DNA of 64,000 nt from Mesostigma viride (Eukaryota > Streptophyta > Mesostigmatophyceae > Mesostigmatales > Mesostigmataceae), in assembly GCA_009746045.1 (NCBI GenBank), contig RPFO01000595.1:629010-693009 (forward strand), written 5' to 3'. A program made the position numbers and the translations under genes. Shown here piece after piece: positions 42,311-52,112 of the stretch. The notes below the pieces were generated by a model, which searched no databases, was not told the origin of the DNA, and worked only from the letters and a program-made list of their open reading frames with translations. Position 1 is the first letter of the stretch, and each line of letters opens with the position of its first letter.

Positions 42311-43457
42311 CGGGGCAAAGGTGGTGCCGGAGCGCCACCGAGTAGTGGCTGGGAGCCAAGGCGAATGGGGGGGCCATGGGAAGAGCACGAAGGTACGCCG
42401 AGCCCACACTCCGCAAGGAAAGCGAGAACAGCCACGCACGTCCCTGGGCGTTGAGGTCCGCGAAAAGAGCAATCCAATCAGCCGTGTGCAGAATACCCGC
42501 GTAGGTTTTCTGGTGTTTATCGATGACGCGAGCAGGGAATGCGGCGGGAGATTGAACGGAGGCGACCGAGGGAGTGCCGCGAGGGAGGTGGCGCTGTACC
42601 GCCTGAGCGGCACGGACGGGAGAACAGGCCTGCTGGATCTCAGCATAGGCCTCCTGGATGGCGGTGACGAAGGGCAAAGGGCTGCTGGGGTCCAGGAGGT
42701 CAGGCGCTGCCGTAGCCAAAAGGGGCAGGAGCCGGCAGCTTTCCGCCCACGACTGAGCGACGGAGCCCAAAAATGCTGCTGGGGCCAGCCGGGCGGCACG
42801 AGTCAGACCGCAGCCACCCATCCGTGCAGGCAGGGAGGCAATGCGAATAGCATGTGGCGGGAGGTCGGGGCCCGGGACCAGCTGCGCCAAGGCCGACTGG
42901 ATGCGTTCGTCGTGGCCCTCGGCGGCCAGCCGGACCTGAGCCGGAAGAGCGCCCCGGAGCCAGTGAACGACGCGAGGGTGAGCGCAAAACCACAGAAGCA
43001 GACCCTTGGTCTGCGAATCATGAAGGCGCGCAATCAAGGGCAGTACCTCAGTGCGTGCCTCGAGGGCGGCCCGCAGAGCATCGATGACAAACGCGGGGTC
43101 GCCAACCGGAACGCCGAGGACATCCAACCCATGGAGGCGCTCGTCCCGGCCCAAGAGCTGGGGCGGAAAGCCGGAGCAATCACCTTGGGGCGAGTACACC
43201 GCGCACTTGGCCAGGGTCAACTGGAGGTTGATGTCGGCCACCGCGGTCTGCAGTGCCAGCAGAGCCGCGGTGGTGTCCGGCACAGGGCCCAGAAGGTAGA
43301 TATCATCCAAGTAGGCCTGAATAGCGACCGCCGGGTGGGCAGCATGGACCGCTTGGAGGCAACCCTGGAGGGGGGCGGCAAAGTACAGGGGTCCCAGGGG
43401 GTCCCCTTGCTGGGTGCCCGACCGCGACAGCAGGCCGCCGCGAGTGCCGTCCTCCAT
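42310..43457 (-). pseudogene. element X: reverse transcriptase motifs B and C, thumb
   Basis: Starts with the duplicated MEDG, then SGTQQGDPLGPLYFA (motif B) and AYLDDIYLLG (motif C, catalytic Asp pair at about 43302-43307). The thumb includes LDVLGVPVGDPAFV and LPARMGGCGLTRAA. A frame change near 42310 leads to the endonuclease segment. Confidence 0.88.
43446..43457. other. target-site duplication, left copy (element Y)
   Basis: GCCGTCCTCCAT, repeated at 44946-44957 on the other side of Y. Confidence 0.88.
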
Positions 43458-44945
43458 TAATTAATTAATTAAACTCGTGCTCCCGTTGGGGAGTCACGGA
43501 GCACCGAAGTGCTTTTAATCCCTGTGTGTGCACTACAGGAGAAAGGGCAGAGACCCCCAGTCTCCTTCATGCCAAAGGCATGCCACAGCTGCAATCGGGC
43601 GCGGCTAGCTAAAAGGACAGGCTAACGATCCGGCAAACTGTGGGTGCAATAAGACCCATGTGAGCATATCATAGCAAGGAGCGTGGGCAAGTAATCTGAA
43701 CATAGCCAGGGCGTAGCATGGCTGTACTAGGACTAGGCTAAGGCTATGGCTGGTTGTGTACCGTGCGTTGGCGGCACGTGACTAGGTGTGTTGGCACAGC
43801 TAGGCAACATTCTAGGCATGGCTGCCTTAGCGGCAATGACGCCAATGGTTACAAGCTAGGGCTATTGCTATTCTAGCCCGCTGGGGGCGTCCACATCTTG
43901 TGGTTGATCATCAGGTCCCCGCCCCTCCAGTACACCTTGGGCTTCTGGGGGTCCTGCTTATGGCGGAGGTATTCCGGCCACAGGTCGCGTCGCTGCTGTT
44001 GCTGAGCGGGGGTGAGGTCGTCATCCAGCGTCCAGGTGAGGTCGTGCAACCGCTTGCGACGAGAAAGGAACCGCTGCTTATCCTCAGGGGAGGAGAAGGT
44101 GAGTAGGACTGGTGGGGAGCCGCCTTGTCCCGTGAGTGGGGAAGGCGGTGGCACCCACGCAGTTCTACCTCACCTACCAGGCCCATGAGGGTAAGAAGCT
44201 GGTTCTTGAGCTCGTCAGCAAGAGAGGTTGACGTCTCACCTGGCTTCTGGGGGAAGCGACGTAGCACCACTCGGCACTCGCGGCGAGCGCGGTCGGTGAC
44301 CTCCCGTTGCTGGGCCTGGCGGTGGTCCTCCAGCTCCTGGAGCTTTGTGGCGATGGCGTCGGTGGTGGAGGCGGTCGCTGACCGCAGCAGGTCCGCGTAG
44401 GAGAGCGGCGGGAGGTCGCCAGCATCCTGCCGGGGTGGCTGGGATGCAATGGTGGCCGTCTGCTCCGCTATCTTGGGGACCTGTGTGGCCAGGGCCTCGG
44501 TGTGGGCGGTGATGGCCTCAAGCTTCTTCAGGAGCACGCCACACTTGCCCTCCACCTGGTTAAGGCGAGAGACAAGTGCCGCATGCGTTTCCGAAGCTTG
44601 TGCCGCGGTGTGCAGCGTCGTGAACTGGGGCTGGAGCTTGTGGACGACCTTGGTTTCCACGTTGGAGACCCGGGCCTCGACCGTGTTGAGCGTGGTGTTC
44701 AGCGATGTCAGCTGCTCGGCCAGCGGCCAGGTCACGTGCTCCTCCAGCACTGCGCGGATGTCATCCTTGCAGAGGGAGGAAGCCGATGGGGCTGCCGGCT
44801 GTGCGGGGGCTGGGGTGCGGAGCGTGCGGGTGATGTCGATGAGGCGGAGCTGGAAATGGCTGGTCAAGATAGCCAGGCGTTGTTGTGCTTCGTTCATAGC
44901 ATAGAGCCAGGACATGTCTCCATCGTAGTCAATAGCCCCCTTCAC
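43458..44945 (-). mobile_element. element Y: ORF1-only retroposon nested in X
   Basis: A 1,488-bp insertion flanked by a 12-bp direct repeat GCCGTCCTCCAT (43446-43457 and 44946-44957). Taking it out rejoins X between LVHIMEDG and TRGGLLS in frame. In its sense it carries one ORF1-type frame, a 3' UTR of about 415 bp and a TTAA-repeat tail. No reverse transcriptase is present, so it must have moved with another element's enzyme, like the HAL1 half-LINEs of mammals. Confidence 0.88.
43873..44907 (-). pseudogene. element Y ORF1-type protein, one frameshift
   Basis: Begins MSWLYAMNEAQQRLAIL. A coiled-coil stretch follows (TLNTTLNTVEARVSNVETKV, VSRLNQVEGKCGVLLKKLEA), then an RRM-like part (CRVVLRRFPQKPGETSTSLA, GEVELRGCHRLP; SPPVLLTFSSPEDKQRFLSR) and a CTD (WTLDDDLTPAQQQQRRDLWP, KVYWRGGDLMINHKMW). 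One indel near 44120 splits it. It is clearly related to the W protein. Confidence 0.8.
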
Positions 44946-44957
44946 GCCGTCCTCCAT
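44946..44957. other. target-site duplication, right copy (element Y)
   Basis: GCCGTCCTCCAT, identical to 43446-43457. Confidence 0.88.
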
Positions 44958-45375
44958 GATGTGAACCAGTTGGCCGGGCTGGCCGTAGCACACGGCTGTC
45001 CAAGCGTACAAGTCCTCGAACTTAGGACTCCATGACGGCCGCAAACATGCTGGCGCGGGACAGACTGTTGAACGCGTTGTGGCAGTCGACCTTGACGACA
45101 GCGTGGGTGGGGTGGGCCTCGAGGTAGGCCTGCACCGAATGGATGAGGATATCCGCCCCGCCTGGAGTCGTCACCCCCAGCTGGGCCGCCACCGAGGTCT
45201 CACCCGCTGCGAGGGGCGGGCAGAAAAAGGCACGGAGCTCGGGCGCCTTTTGGCGGCAGATCACTTTGCCCACGAGCTTGCGGAGCACCTCACCGCAGGC
45301 GATCGGGCGCACCTTGCCCTCGGGGGGGGCAAGACACCCTTGAGCAGAGCGAGGAGGCGAGCGCCCGCTAACCAC
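44958..45375 (-). pseudogene. element X: reverse transcriptase fingers/palm with motif A
   Basis: Reads GKVRPIACGEVLRKLVGKVI, then AVVKVDCHNAFNSLSR with the motif A Asp at about 45086. A frame change near 45030 joins it to PKFEDLYAWTAVCYGQ and LVHIMEDG, where Y is inserted. Confidence 0.85.
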
Positions 45376-46690
45376 TCGCGCGCAGCGGGAGGAACGCGAC
45401 CAGCCGCCAGGTCAATGAGGGTGTCAAAGAGAATGTCCTCGCCCCCATGCCCCACCAGGACCTCCAAGTGCTCGTAGCGCCAGCCCGACGGCCCGGTAGA
45501 GGAAGCCCGCGGGACCGCACGCATCACCTCCAGGAAGCAGTCGCGGTCCAGCCGGAGGGGGGCCGGCAGGGGGTCCGGCACGGGCAGCTGGAATCCGGGC
45601 TCCGCAGGGTGAAGAGCCTCCAAGGCCGCCAGGGTAGCCGCATTGGCGGGGGCCAGCTTGGCCATTTCCAAGCGGGTCATGGCCCGGCTGAGCTGCCCCT
45701 CGCGGACGAGGCGGATGACGTCGGCGGCCACCCGCTCGAAGTTGACCTCCCCCGACAGCCGGGCCGTGCGCGGGGGCGGCACGCCAAACAGCCCCTCCCA
45801 GTCCCCCTGCAGAAAGCGTCGGCAACGGGCAATAACCGCACCCTGGAGGCCGCGCACACCACGCCCGAGAGGGGTGAGGAGCAGGCGGGGGGTCACCATG
45901 TGCAGTTTAAAGCCCAGCGGGTCGTCCGGAGCGGCGTGCATGCGCCGGAGAGAAACGATTGCACATTGCGCGAAAAGGCTACGCGCCCGGTGGGGGAGGT
46001 CGGTCAGGGTAGACGTCGGGTTACGCCAACTGGCCGAGTAGTCGGGCGGCGGGGGCTGGGAGCCGGTGGGAGCCGAGGCGGGAGGGGGGGAGGGGGCCGG
46101 GACTGCTGGCCGGTTGAGGGGCCGTTGAGCAACACAGGCGCGCGCGTGCTGAGCGCGCCCGTGAATGGAGTACACCCGCTGGCAGTGAGCTTCCGGGCAC
46201 CGGTAACAGCTCATGGCCTGCAGATCCGCCGCGCCGAGATCGGGGTGCACAGCGCGAAGGTGCTGGCAGAGGAGGTTACGGTTGTGGAACACACCAGCAC
46301 ACGGGGACCCCGTGGGAAGCAGCACGGCACACCGGTGAAGGCCGTCGGCGGGCGCTGAGTGGCGGGGAGCGGCGCCAGCAAAGGCAGGACGTGGGGCCTG
46401 CGGCGTCTCCCCAGCCGGGCCGGCAGGCGCGCGCACCACGACCCGACCAGCGCCCGGCATGCCCGCCGGGGCCACGGAGGAGGCAGTGCCCACCGGGGAG
46501 ACCCCCAGCGGAGGGGGATCGAGAACGCCGGCGCCCCTCCCAGGGGGACTCGCCAGCGCGCCCGCGACCACCCCAGGCCCCGGCAACGAGGCCGGGGGCG
46601 GCGGCCGAGGGGTCGGGGAGGCAGCTGGCCCCGGGGCCCGGTGGGGACCCGGCAGGGGACCCAGCGAGACCGGGGGCGGGCCGAGAGGAA
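45345..46690 (-). pseudogene. element X: zinc fingers and start of reverse transcriptase
   Basis: A Pro-rich linker, then fingers at 46134-46331: C-x9-C-x12-H-x4-H (RCAVLLPTGSPCAGVFHNRN, LLCQHLRAVH) and C-x4-C-x11-H-x3-C (RCPEAHCQRVYSIHGRAQH). These are followed by a long linker and the N-terminal RT region (STGPSGWRYEHLEVLVGHGG, WLAGARLLALLKG). N-terminal fingers that contact target DNA are known in R2-type elements; that role here is inferred. Confidence 0.78.
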
Positions 46691-46699
46691 GCGCAGTCC

Positions 46700-47290
46700 C
46701 ATGCAGGGGGCGGCACAACAGCCCGGCACAACGGGCAGCGCGGCACGGAGTGGAGCAAGCTGCGCGCGATGCACGCTTGATGGAATGTGTGGCCGCACGC
46801 GGGCAGGCGACACAAGCCATCCCCCGGCCGGAAGGGCTCAAGGCAGATGGCACAGGAGCCCGACTCGGGGTCGTCCCCCTCCAGAAGGGACCGGACATGA
46901 GGGGGGGGCGGGTCCCAGCCGGCCTCCCAGCAACCCGGGAGAGCAGCAATCTGGGCGCGCGAGAGGATGCCGACCGGTTGGTCAGCCGCGGGGTGCCATT
47001 CGTGCGGGATGCCTGCCAACTCCAGGATGTCGTGGAGGAAGGCAGAAACAGGCGTCCCCGCGGTTAGGGGCTGGGCGCGCCCGGCCGAGTCCACCAAGAT
47101 GGCCTGGCCGCCCTGAACCGCGGTGGGGGCCCCGAACTCCACACGCAGCATGGCGGCCTGCGCCAGGCTGAGGGAGGTGATGAGAAAGCCCCCACTGGCA
47201 ACCGGGCCGGGAGGCGGGGCCTGGGCGTCCAAGAAGAGGCGAAGCTGCCGCGGGGACATGAGGCCCAGGTCGGCGCCGCCCGCGATCGAG
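46700..47290 (-). pseudogene. element X: segment with RING-H2 finger
   Basis: Reads GLMSPRQLRLFLDAQAPPPG, EFGAPTAVQGGQAILVDSAG and HDILELAGIPHEWHP, then a RING-H2 finger at 46726-46854. The finger is C-AI-C ... C-G-H-TF-H-QA-C ... C-PL-C (CAICLEPF, CGHTFHQAC, CPLC), spacing C3H2C3. RING-H2 domains usually recruit ubiquitin E2 enzymes, so an E3 activity for the element is an inference. The reading frame shifts after this segment. Confidence 0.75.
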
Positions 47291-47590
47291 GTAGGCCGCC
47301 CGCACCGAGACCTGTGCGTCTCGAGCCACCGCCGTGACGAACTCGACCACCTCCTGACCCACCCGCTCGTCCAGGGAAAGCAGCTCTTCCTGCCGGGCGG
47401 CCGGGAGATGCCACGGCAGCCGGCAGCCGGCGTGATATCCTTCCAAGACATACCCCCAAAGAGTCGAGGCCGTCACCGGGGGGGCGGCGGAAAGAAATGT
47501 CGCCCGCACCCGCGCAACGAGGGCCAGGAAGGCCGGGGGCCTAGGGAGCGAGGGGAAGGCGGCCGTCAACCCGACCGCGTCCAGCAACAA
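47290..47590 (-). pseudogene. element X: N-terminal coding segment
   Basis: Frame reading LLDAVGLTAAFPSLPRPPAF, STLWGYVLEGYHAGCRLPWH and QVSVRAAYLD, then a shift into the frame that carries the RING finger. No family recognised. The 5' end is cut at the junction with X2. Confidence 0.6.
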
Positions 47591-47608
47591 AGGGCAGTAC
47601 GCCCTAGG

Positions 47609-48120
47609 AATATATATTAATAATATAATTACTTACAGCAGAGTGAAATCACTCAAACCAAAGCAAACGCCCAGCTATATAAACCTATATACAGAGCCAT
47701 GTCAAAGCTCTATACTACGATAAGACCAATGGAAACTCCTAACGGGAGGAACCTAATAGCCCTGCTGCACCGCAAAATCAGCCCGCGTACGGCGGAGCAT
47801 GATGTCAGCCATGGCCCGAGTCAGCGCCACCGACAAGCGCTGACGCCAATATGACGTCCAGGTCCGCGCCGACCATGGGGCCCGCTGGCCCTCCAGGTCC
47901 AGCCGGTCCTCCCGGAGCCGGCAACACTCCTTGAAGAAGGCGGAGGTCAGGGGCCCCATGGCCCCAAACTCCTCCAGGACAAAGGGCACCACACGATGGT
48001 GCCCGACGTCGCCGTAGGCCAGGAGCTTGGCCCGCTCCGCCCGGTCCGCCGTGTAACCTGCCGTGAGGGAGGCCCCAGCCACGTGGCTAAGAGCCAAGGG
48101 CCGCGCCACCGAAACGTCAA
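47609..48120 (-). mobile_element. element X2: 5'-truncated copy of X 3' end
   Basis: Near-identical to 41521-42035, including the C-terminal 118 residues of the endonuclease and the 3' UTR. It is cut at 48120 inside the DVSV motif region. Head-to-tail with X, separated only by CTAGG. Confidence 0.92.
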
Positions 48121-48180
48121 TATATATACCAGTAGTGTAGATTAGTAAGGCTTAGCCTAGCATGTGGCCCACGCGCATTT

Positions 48181-48600
48181 ATTAATTAATTAATTAGGAA
48201 CATAACTCCGTTGGGAGTATATGTAGCACATAGCCCAGAGAAGGGGCATATGAGCCTATAATACATTCTAAGCGACTTCCTGCAAGGGTGGGAATGTAAA
48301 CAACACTTGCTCTAGGTGCTCCAAGGCACCTGCACCCTCATGATGTATCGCGCTATGCCCAGTTAAGGGGCACATGCCCACGCACATGTGCGCCCATAAT
48401 GGCCCCCATGGATGATGCCTTCAACATTTAGCCACGCTATGTCTATAATTGGACCCCCATGGATGTTGCATTAACGAGTAAACTAAGAATTTAGCCATGC
48501 TATGCCTATGCAGAATGTATGATAGGCCATATGCCCCTTTGGTTGTTGCAATATACGAGAATGCTCATAACTTTTGACTCCGGCCATGAAATTTCATCGG
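48181..48600 (-). mobile_element. probable LINE 3' end with TTAA tail
   Basis: An ATTAATTAATTAATTAG tail at 48181-48197 is followed by ACTCCGTTGGGAGT (48205-48218), a small hairpin like the CTCCCGTTGGGGAG next to the Y tail (43480-43493). No coding part is seen in the 400 bases that follow, and the boundary with Z is not clear. Confidence 0.5.
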
Positions 48601-48801
48601 GTTGGTTGCATTAGACTCGTCTTTTGAAGACGAACACGCTGATATAATTTTCTACAGCTATCGCTCAATATTTCCGAAGATACCGGCACCGCCCTGCCCA
48701 GAAAATATCGCTGTTTTTTCAGCTCGATATGGCGGAATACGACTCATCGATCCCAGCAATCACAAGCGTCCGCGGCCCTGCACCAAACACCCTTGCACGC
48801 T

Positions 48802-49949
48802 ATGCCGGACGCCACTGTCAGCATCCAGCCGCTCCACTCCACCGCTCCGCCGAACAGCGACCCTGCCCTGGATACCCGCGAGGAGGCCTTTTCTGCCGAG
48901 GAAGCTGCCGCATTTTTACCTGGCAAATGGCCAGGCCTTAACGCAATCATGCGCCTGTCCCGAGCTGCCGCCCTCACCATCCTGCACCTGGCTGCCGAGA
49001 AAAAGTGCGAGATCCGGGACTGCAACCAACAGGTTACCCACCTGTCGGACCTTCTCCACGACGACCCCGACGACACTGACCTCTGCCTCGCAGTCTGGTG
49101 GACGTGCTCCCGTCTTTCCGACAGCGCCCTTGAGCGCTTTGTCATGGCCTCTCTGGACCTGGGAGCCGACCCCACTGTTGCGGCCGCCATCAACATCACC
49201 GCCAAGCAAGTCGCCAATACCTGCTTCGATCGCCTCCCTCCCCTCCTCAACGCTGCCCTCCGACCCTGTCCACAACCACCTCGCCACCCACCACGCCCAT
49301 TCCTCACACGCCGACACCTCCATCCACTCCGCCATCACCCACATTGCAGCAGGGCTGCAGCAGCAGCAGCAGCAGCTCCTCCACCAGCTCCAGCAACAAC
49401 TTGCCGCCTCCATAACTCCTGCCAAGACCACCTATGCCGCCACGCTTCAGAACGGTCCCTACGGAGCTCATCAACGAAATCAAAACAGCCGTCAAGGCCA
49501 GCACAAGGGATGCTATGCACGAACCCATTCGCTCATGCAGTATTGTGGTACGTGGCGTCCCCTCGAACGTCAACGATGCACGCCTGGGCACCTACCTCCG
49601 GGGCGACCCCTTCCTGGGGAAGCTTGGCGTGGCCCAAAGCGGCGTCATCAAAACGGCACGACGGCTCGGCGGCCCCACCGCCCCTGTCTTGGTGGAATTC
49701 CACCACAAGGAGGACAAACTGCAGGTGCAGAAGGCCCGTCGGAACCTCCACGATACCCAACTGAGCATCGACGATTACTATACCCCAGAGCAGCTTGAGC
49801 TAGGCCCGGGCTACCGCTTTGAACCGGCCGGAGGTCCACGAGGCTCGGGCAGCCAAGCAGGCCAACCCGCAACTACGGTGCAGCATCTATGCCCGCCTCT
49901 AATGGCGTCTTCATCGTCCGCATTAACGGCCAGGACCTTCCTCCAATGA
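48802..49949 (+). pseudogene. element Z ORF1-type protein, frameshifted
   Basis: Starts MPDATVSIQPLHST. A helical N-terminal region (AEEAAAFLPGKWPGLNAIMR, LHDDPDDTDLCLAVWW) shifts frame near 49255 into a Gln-rich coiled stretch, then near 49445 into the RRM-like domain (CSIVVRGVPSNVNDARLGTY, APVLVEFHHKEDKLQVQKAR) and CTD (LHDTQLSIDDYYTPEQLE). It is distantly related to the W and Y proteins. Confidence 0.72.
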
Positions 49950-50368
49950 CGGCGACCCCCATGGATACCGCCGTGCCAGCGCCCCAGCCCCCTGCTCGGC
50001 CCCCGCCGTCACCGCCATCGCCACCGGCATCGACGGTCACCTGCTCCCCAGCACGTGTGGGGATCCGCCGGGGCAACTTCAGCTCAGGTATGGCTGCCAG
50101 GCTTGGCCGTCCCCCTAATAAATTCGTTCGCTTTGCACCTGAGCCGGAGCCCGCGCTGCGAACCCTTCTCTCCTATCAATGACGACGCTCGCGGCCCCGC
50201 GGCTCCGCGGCTCTAGCAGTGGGATCTGCCTAACTCCCCTTCCCGCCCCTTTGCCTTCGCAGCCCTCGGGCTGTCGGAGAGAGAGCAACGAGTCGGCAGT
50301 GAGCCAGGTTCGCCCTGCCTGAGTGGCGCGGCAGCCTCCGAAACCTCCTCAGACTGCACGCATTTCTT

Positions 50369-51596
50369 ATGCGTGCAGACGCAGACTCATTCTACCTGGC
50401 CACCCGAGCCAACCGTCGGCGTCGCCTCGACGCGTTGGCAGGAAGAATCGAAACGGTGATTGAAAGCATAAGTCCCCAACCCGCCCCCCCTACCCCACCA
50501 CCTCCACCCCCACCCCCATCACCACCCTGCTCCATCTCCGCCCCCACCCCCGCCTGCACCCCCCTTTTCTGTCAACGCGCGCCCTTGGTCATCGCCACCT
50601 TCAACGCCCGCACGCTCCAGCCCGATGCTGACCGCTGTCACTGCCTGCGCAGTGACGAATGTCAGTGCCATCGAGTCTCCAATCTTATTGGTTTCTGCAT
50701 CGACAATCATATCGCCATCTGGGAATCCAAGAACACAGGCGCACTGCATCGGCCCGCGGATCAACTGCCCTTGTTGCTGACGACCACGACGGCTGGCGGT
50801 TCTACATACTACGGAGGCGGCGACGGCATCGGGAACAGGGGCATCGGTCTCCTCTGCTCCCCGCTCGCCGTACGCCACATGGGCGAACCCCAGCTGGTCA
50901 ACGCTCGGCTCCTCGTGGCCACTTTTCATTCGATGGTGGGCCACTCGACCTACGCCCTGACGGTGAGCGTTGGTTACGCACCCCACTCCGGCCACCCAGA
51001 ACAAGACCGCAAGGACTTCTTTGCAGCGCTGGAGAACCTGGCGAACGGCACCCCTGGTCGCAACTACCTCGCTCTGCTGCTGGACGCCAACGCCACGCTA
51101 CCACCGGGTACTGGCGGATGTCAGCACGCCCCCAACGGTACGGTCTCCAATGCCAACACTGAACTTTTTGCTGATTTGCTTACGACATGCGATTTGGTCA
51201 CTACCAACATGCACCCGCTTTCCACATAGTCCAGATGCTTTGGTCACACACACCTCGCCAACTGGCACTGAACGCTGCATTGACTATGTTGTAATGCGCA
51301 AGCGTCATCAAGGATCTGTACTAGCTGCTCGCTCGCATGTGATCCCCCTGGTGCGCTCCGATCATCGCATCGTCACCGCCCGCATCCGCCTGCGATTCCC
51401 CTCGCCCTTTCGTAAGCACGTGGCCCCACCTGATTTGCGCACACTGCAGTTGCTTGAGAAATCTGACGACGCTCTGGAGGACTTCCCTGAAAAACAAGCC
51501 CACAAGCGCGCGGCAGAGGCGTTCGTCGACGCGCTGCATGGACATCCCGGCCAGCCACGCCCAGCTGTTCGCTGCCGGCCCGGCATCGGCCCTTAG
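50369..51596 (+). pseudogene. element Z ORF2: apurinic-like endonuclease
   Basis: EEP-fold strips appear in order: LVIATFNARTL, HIAIWESKNTG (catalytic Glu), GNRGIGLLCSP, LTVSVGYAPHSGH, LALLLDANATL, then after a frameshift near 51225 CIDYVVMRK and RSDHRIVTARI (SDH motif). Further frame changes lie near 51550 and 51800 before the reverse transcriptase. Confidence 0.8.
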
Positions 51597-52112
51597 GCAC
51601 CTCGCTGACAAGCTGCCTGCGGCCGGGGCCCTGCTGCCCCCCCGCCGCCCGCCCCGCTTCATCAGCCTGCACCGGCTCCCCGCCGTCATCCAGGCCCGGC
51701 AAGCCCTGCGCGACAACAGCGACCCCGCCCGCTACGCCCGCCTCAAAGCCGATTACCACTCGGCCATCCGGCAGGCGACCAAGGAGCAGGAGGACAGGTC
51801 TCCATGTCTGCGAGTACTTCGCCCACCTCAAGGACCAGCACGGCAAGTACGCCTGGATCCGCCTGCGTCACGCCCAACGGCCCGCCGGCGGCGCGCAGCC
51901 GGCGCCGCGGACGCTCTCTGGCTCACCGCAGCAGCAGCTCGACCAGTGGTATTCCTCCCAGTCCCGGCTGCTCAGCGCCCCCCCGCCGCCTCCGCCGCTT
52001 GGCCCTCTGGCGGCCGCACGCCTGGCAGTAGCGCCTGCGGACGTCCCTGCGCCGCCCACGCCGCCCGCCGCTGAGCAGGACTACACGAACCCAGCCCTGA
52101 CGGAACCCCTGC

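Larger units (their letters stand above)
41521..47603 (-). mobile_element. element X: LINE with RING-H2, zinc fingers, RT and restriction-like endonuclease
   Basis: A non-LTR retrotransposon of about 4.6 kb of its own sequence, interrupted by Y at 43446-44957. Order in its sense (minus): unknown N-terminal region, RING-H2 finger, Pro-rich linker, C2H2/C2HC fingers, reverse transcriptase, CCHC knuckle, PD-(D/E)XK-type endonuclease, 3' UTR with an AT tail. It is probably 5'-truncated at 47603. CTAGG flanks both ends (41516-41520 and 47604-47608). At least five frame changes (near 47290, 46690, 45345, 45030 and 42310) make this copy inactive. 41521-42035 is almost identical to 47609-48120 (X2). 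Confidence 0.85.

Noticed and set aside
42252-43460. Plus-strand frame of about 400 codons
   Set aside because: Antisense shadow of the GC-rich reverse-transcriptase segment of X, which has motifs B and C on the minus strand.
46359-47171. Plus-strand Gly/Arg/Pro-rich frame
   Set aside because: Antisense shadow of the X segment that carries the RING-H2 finger.
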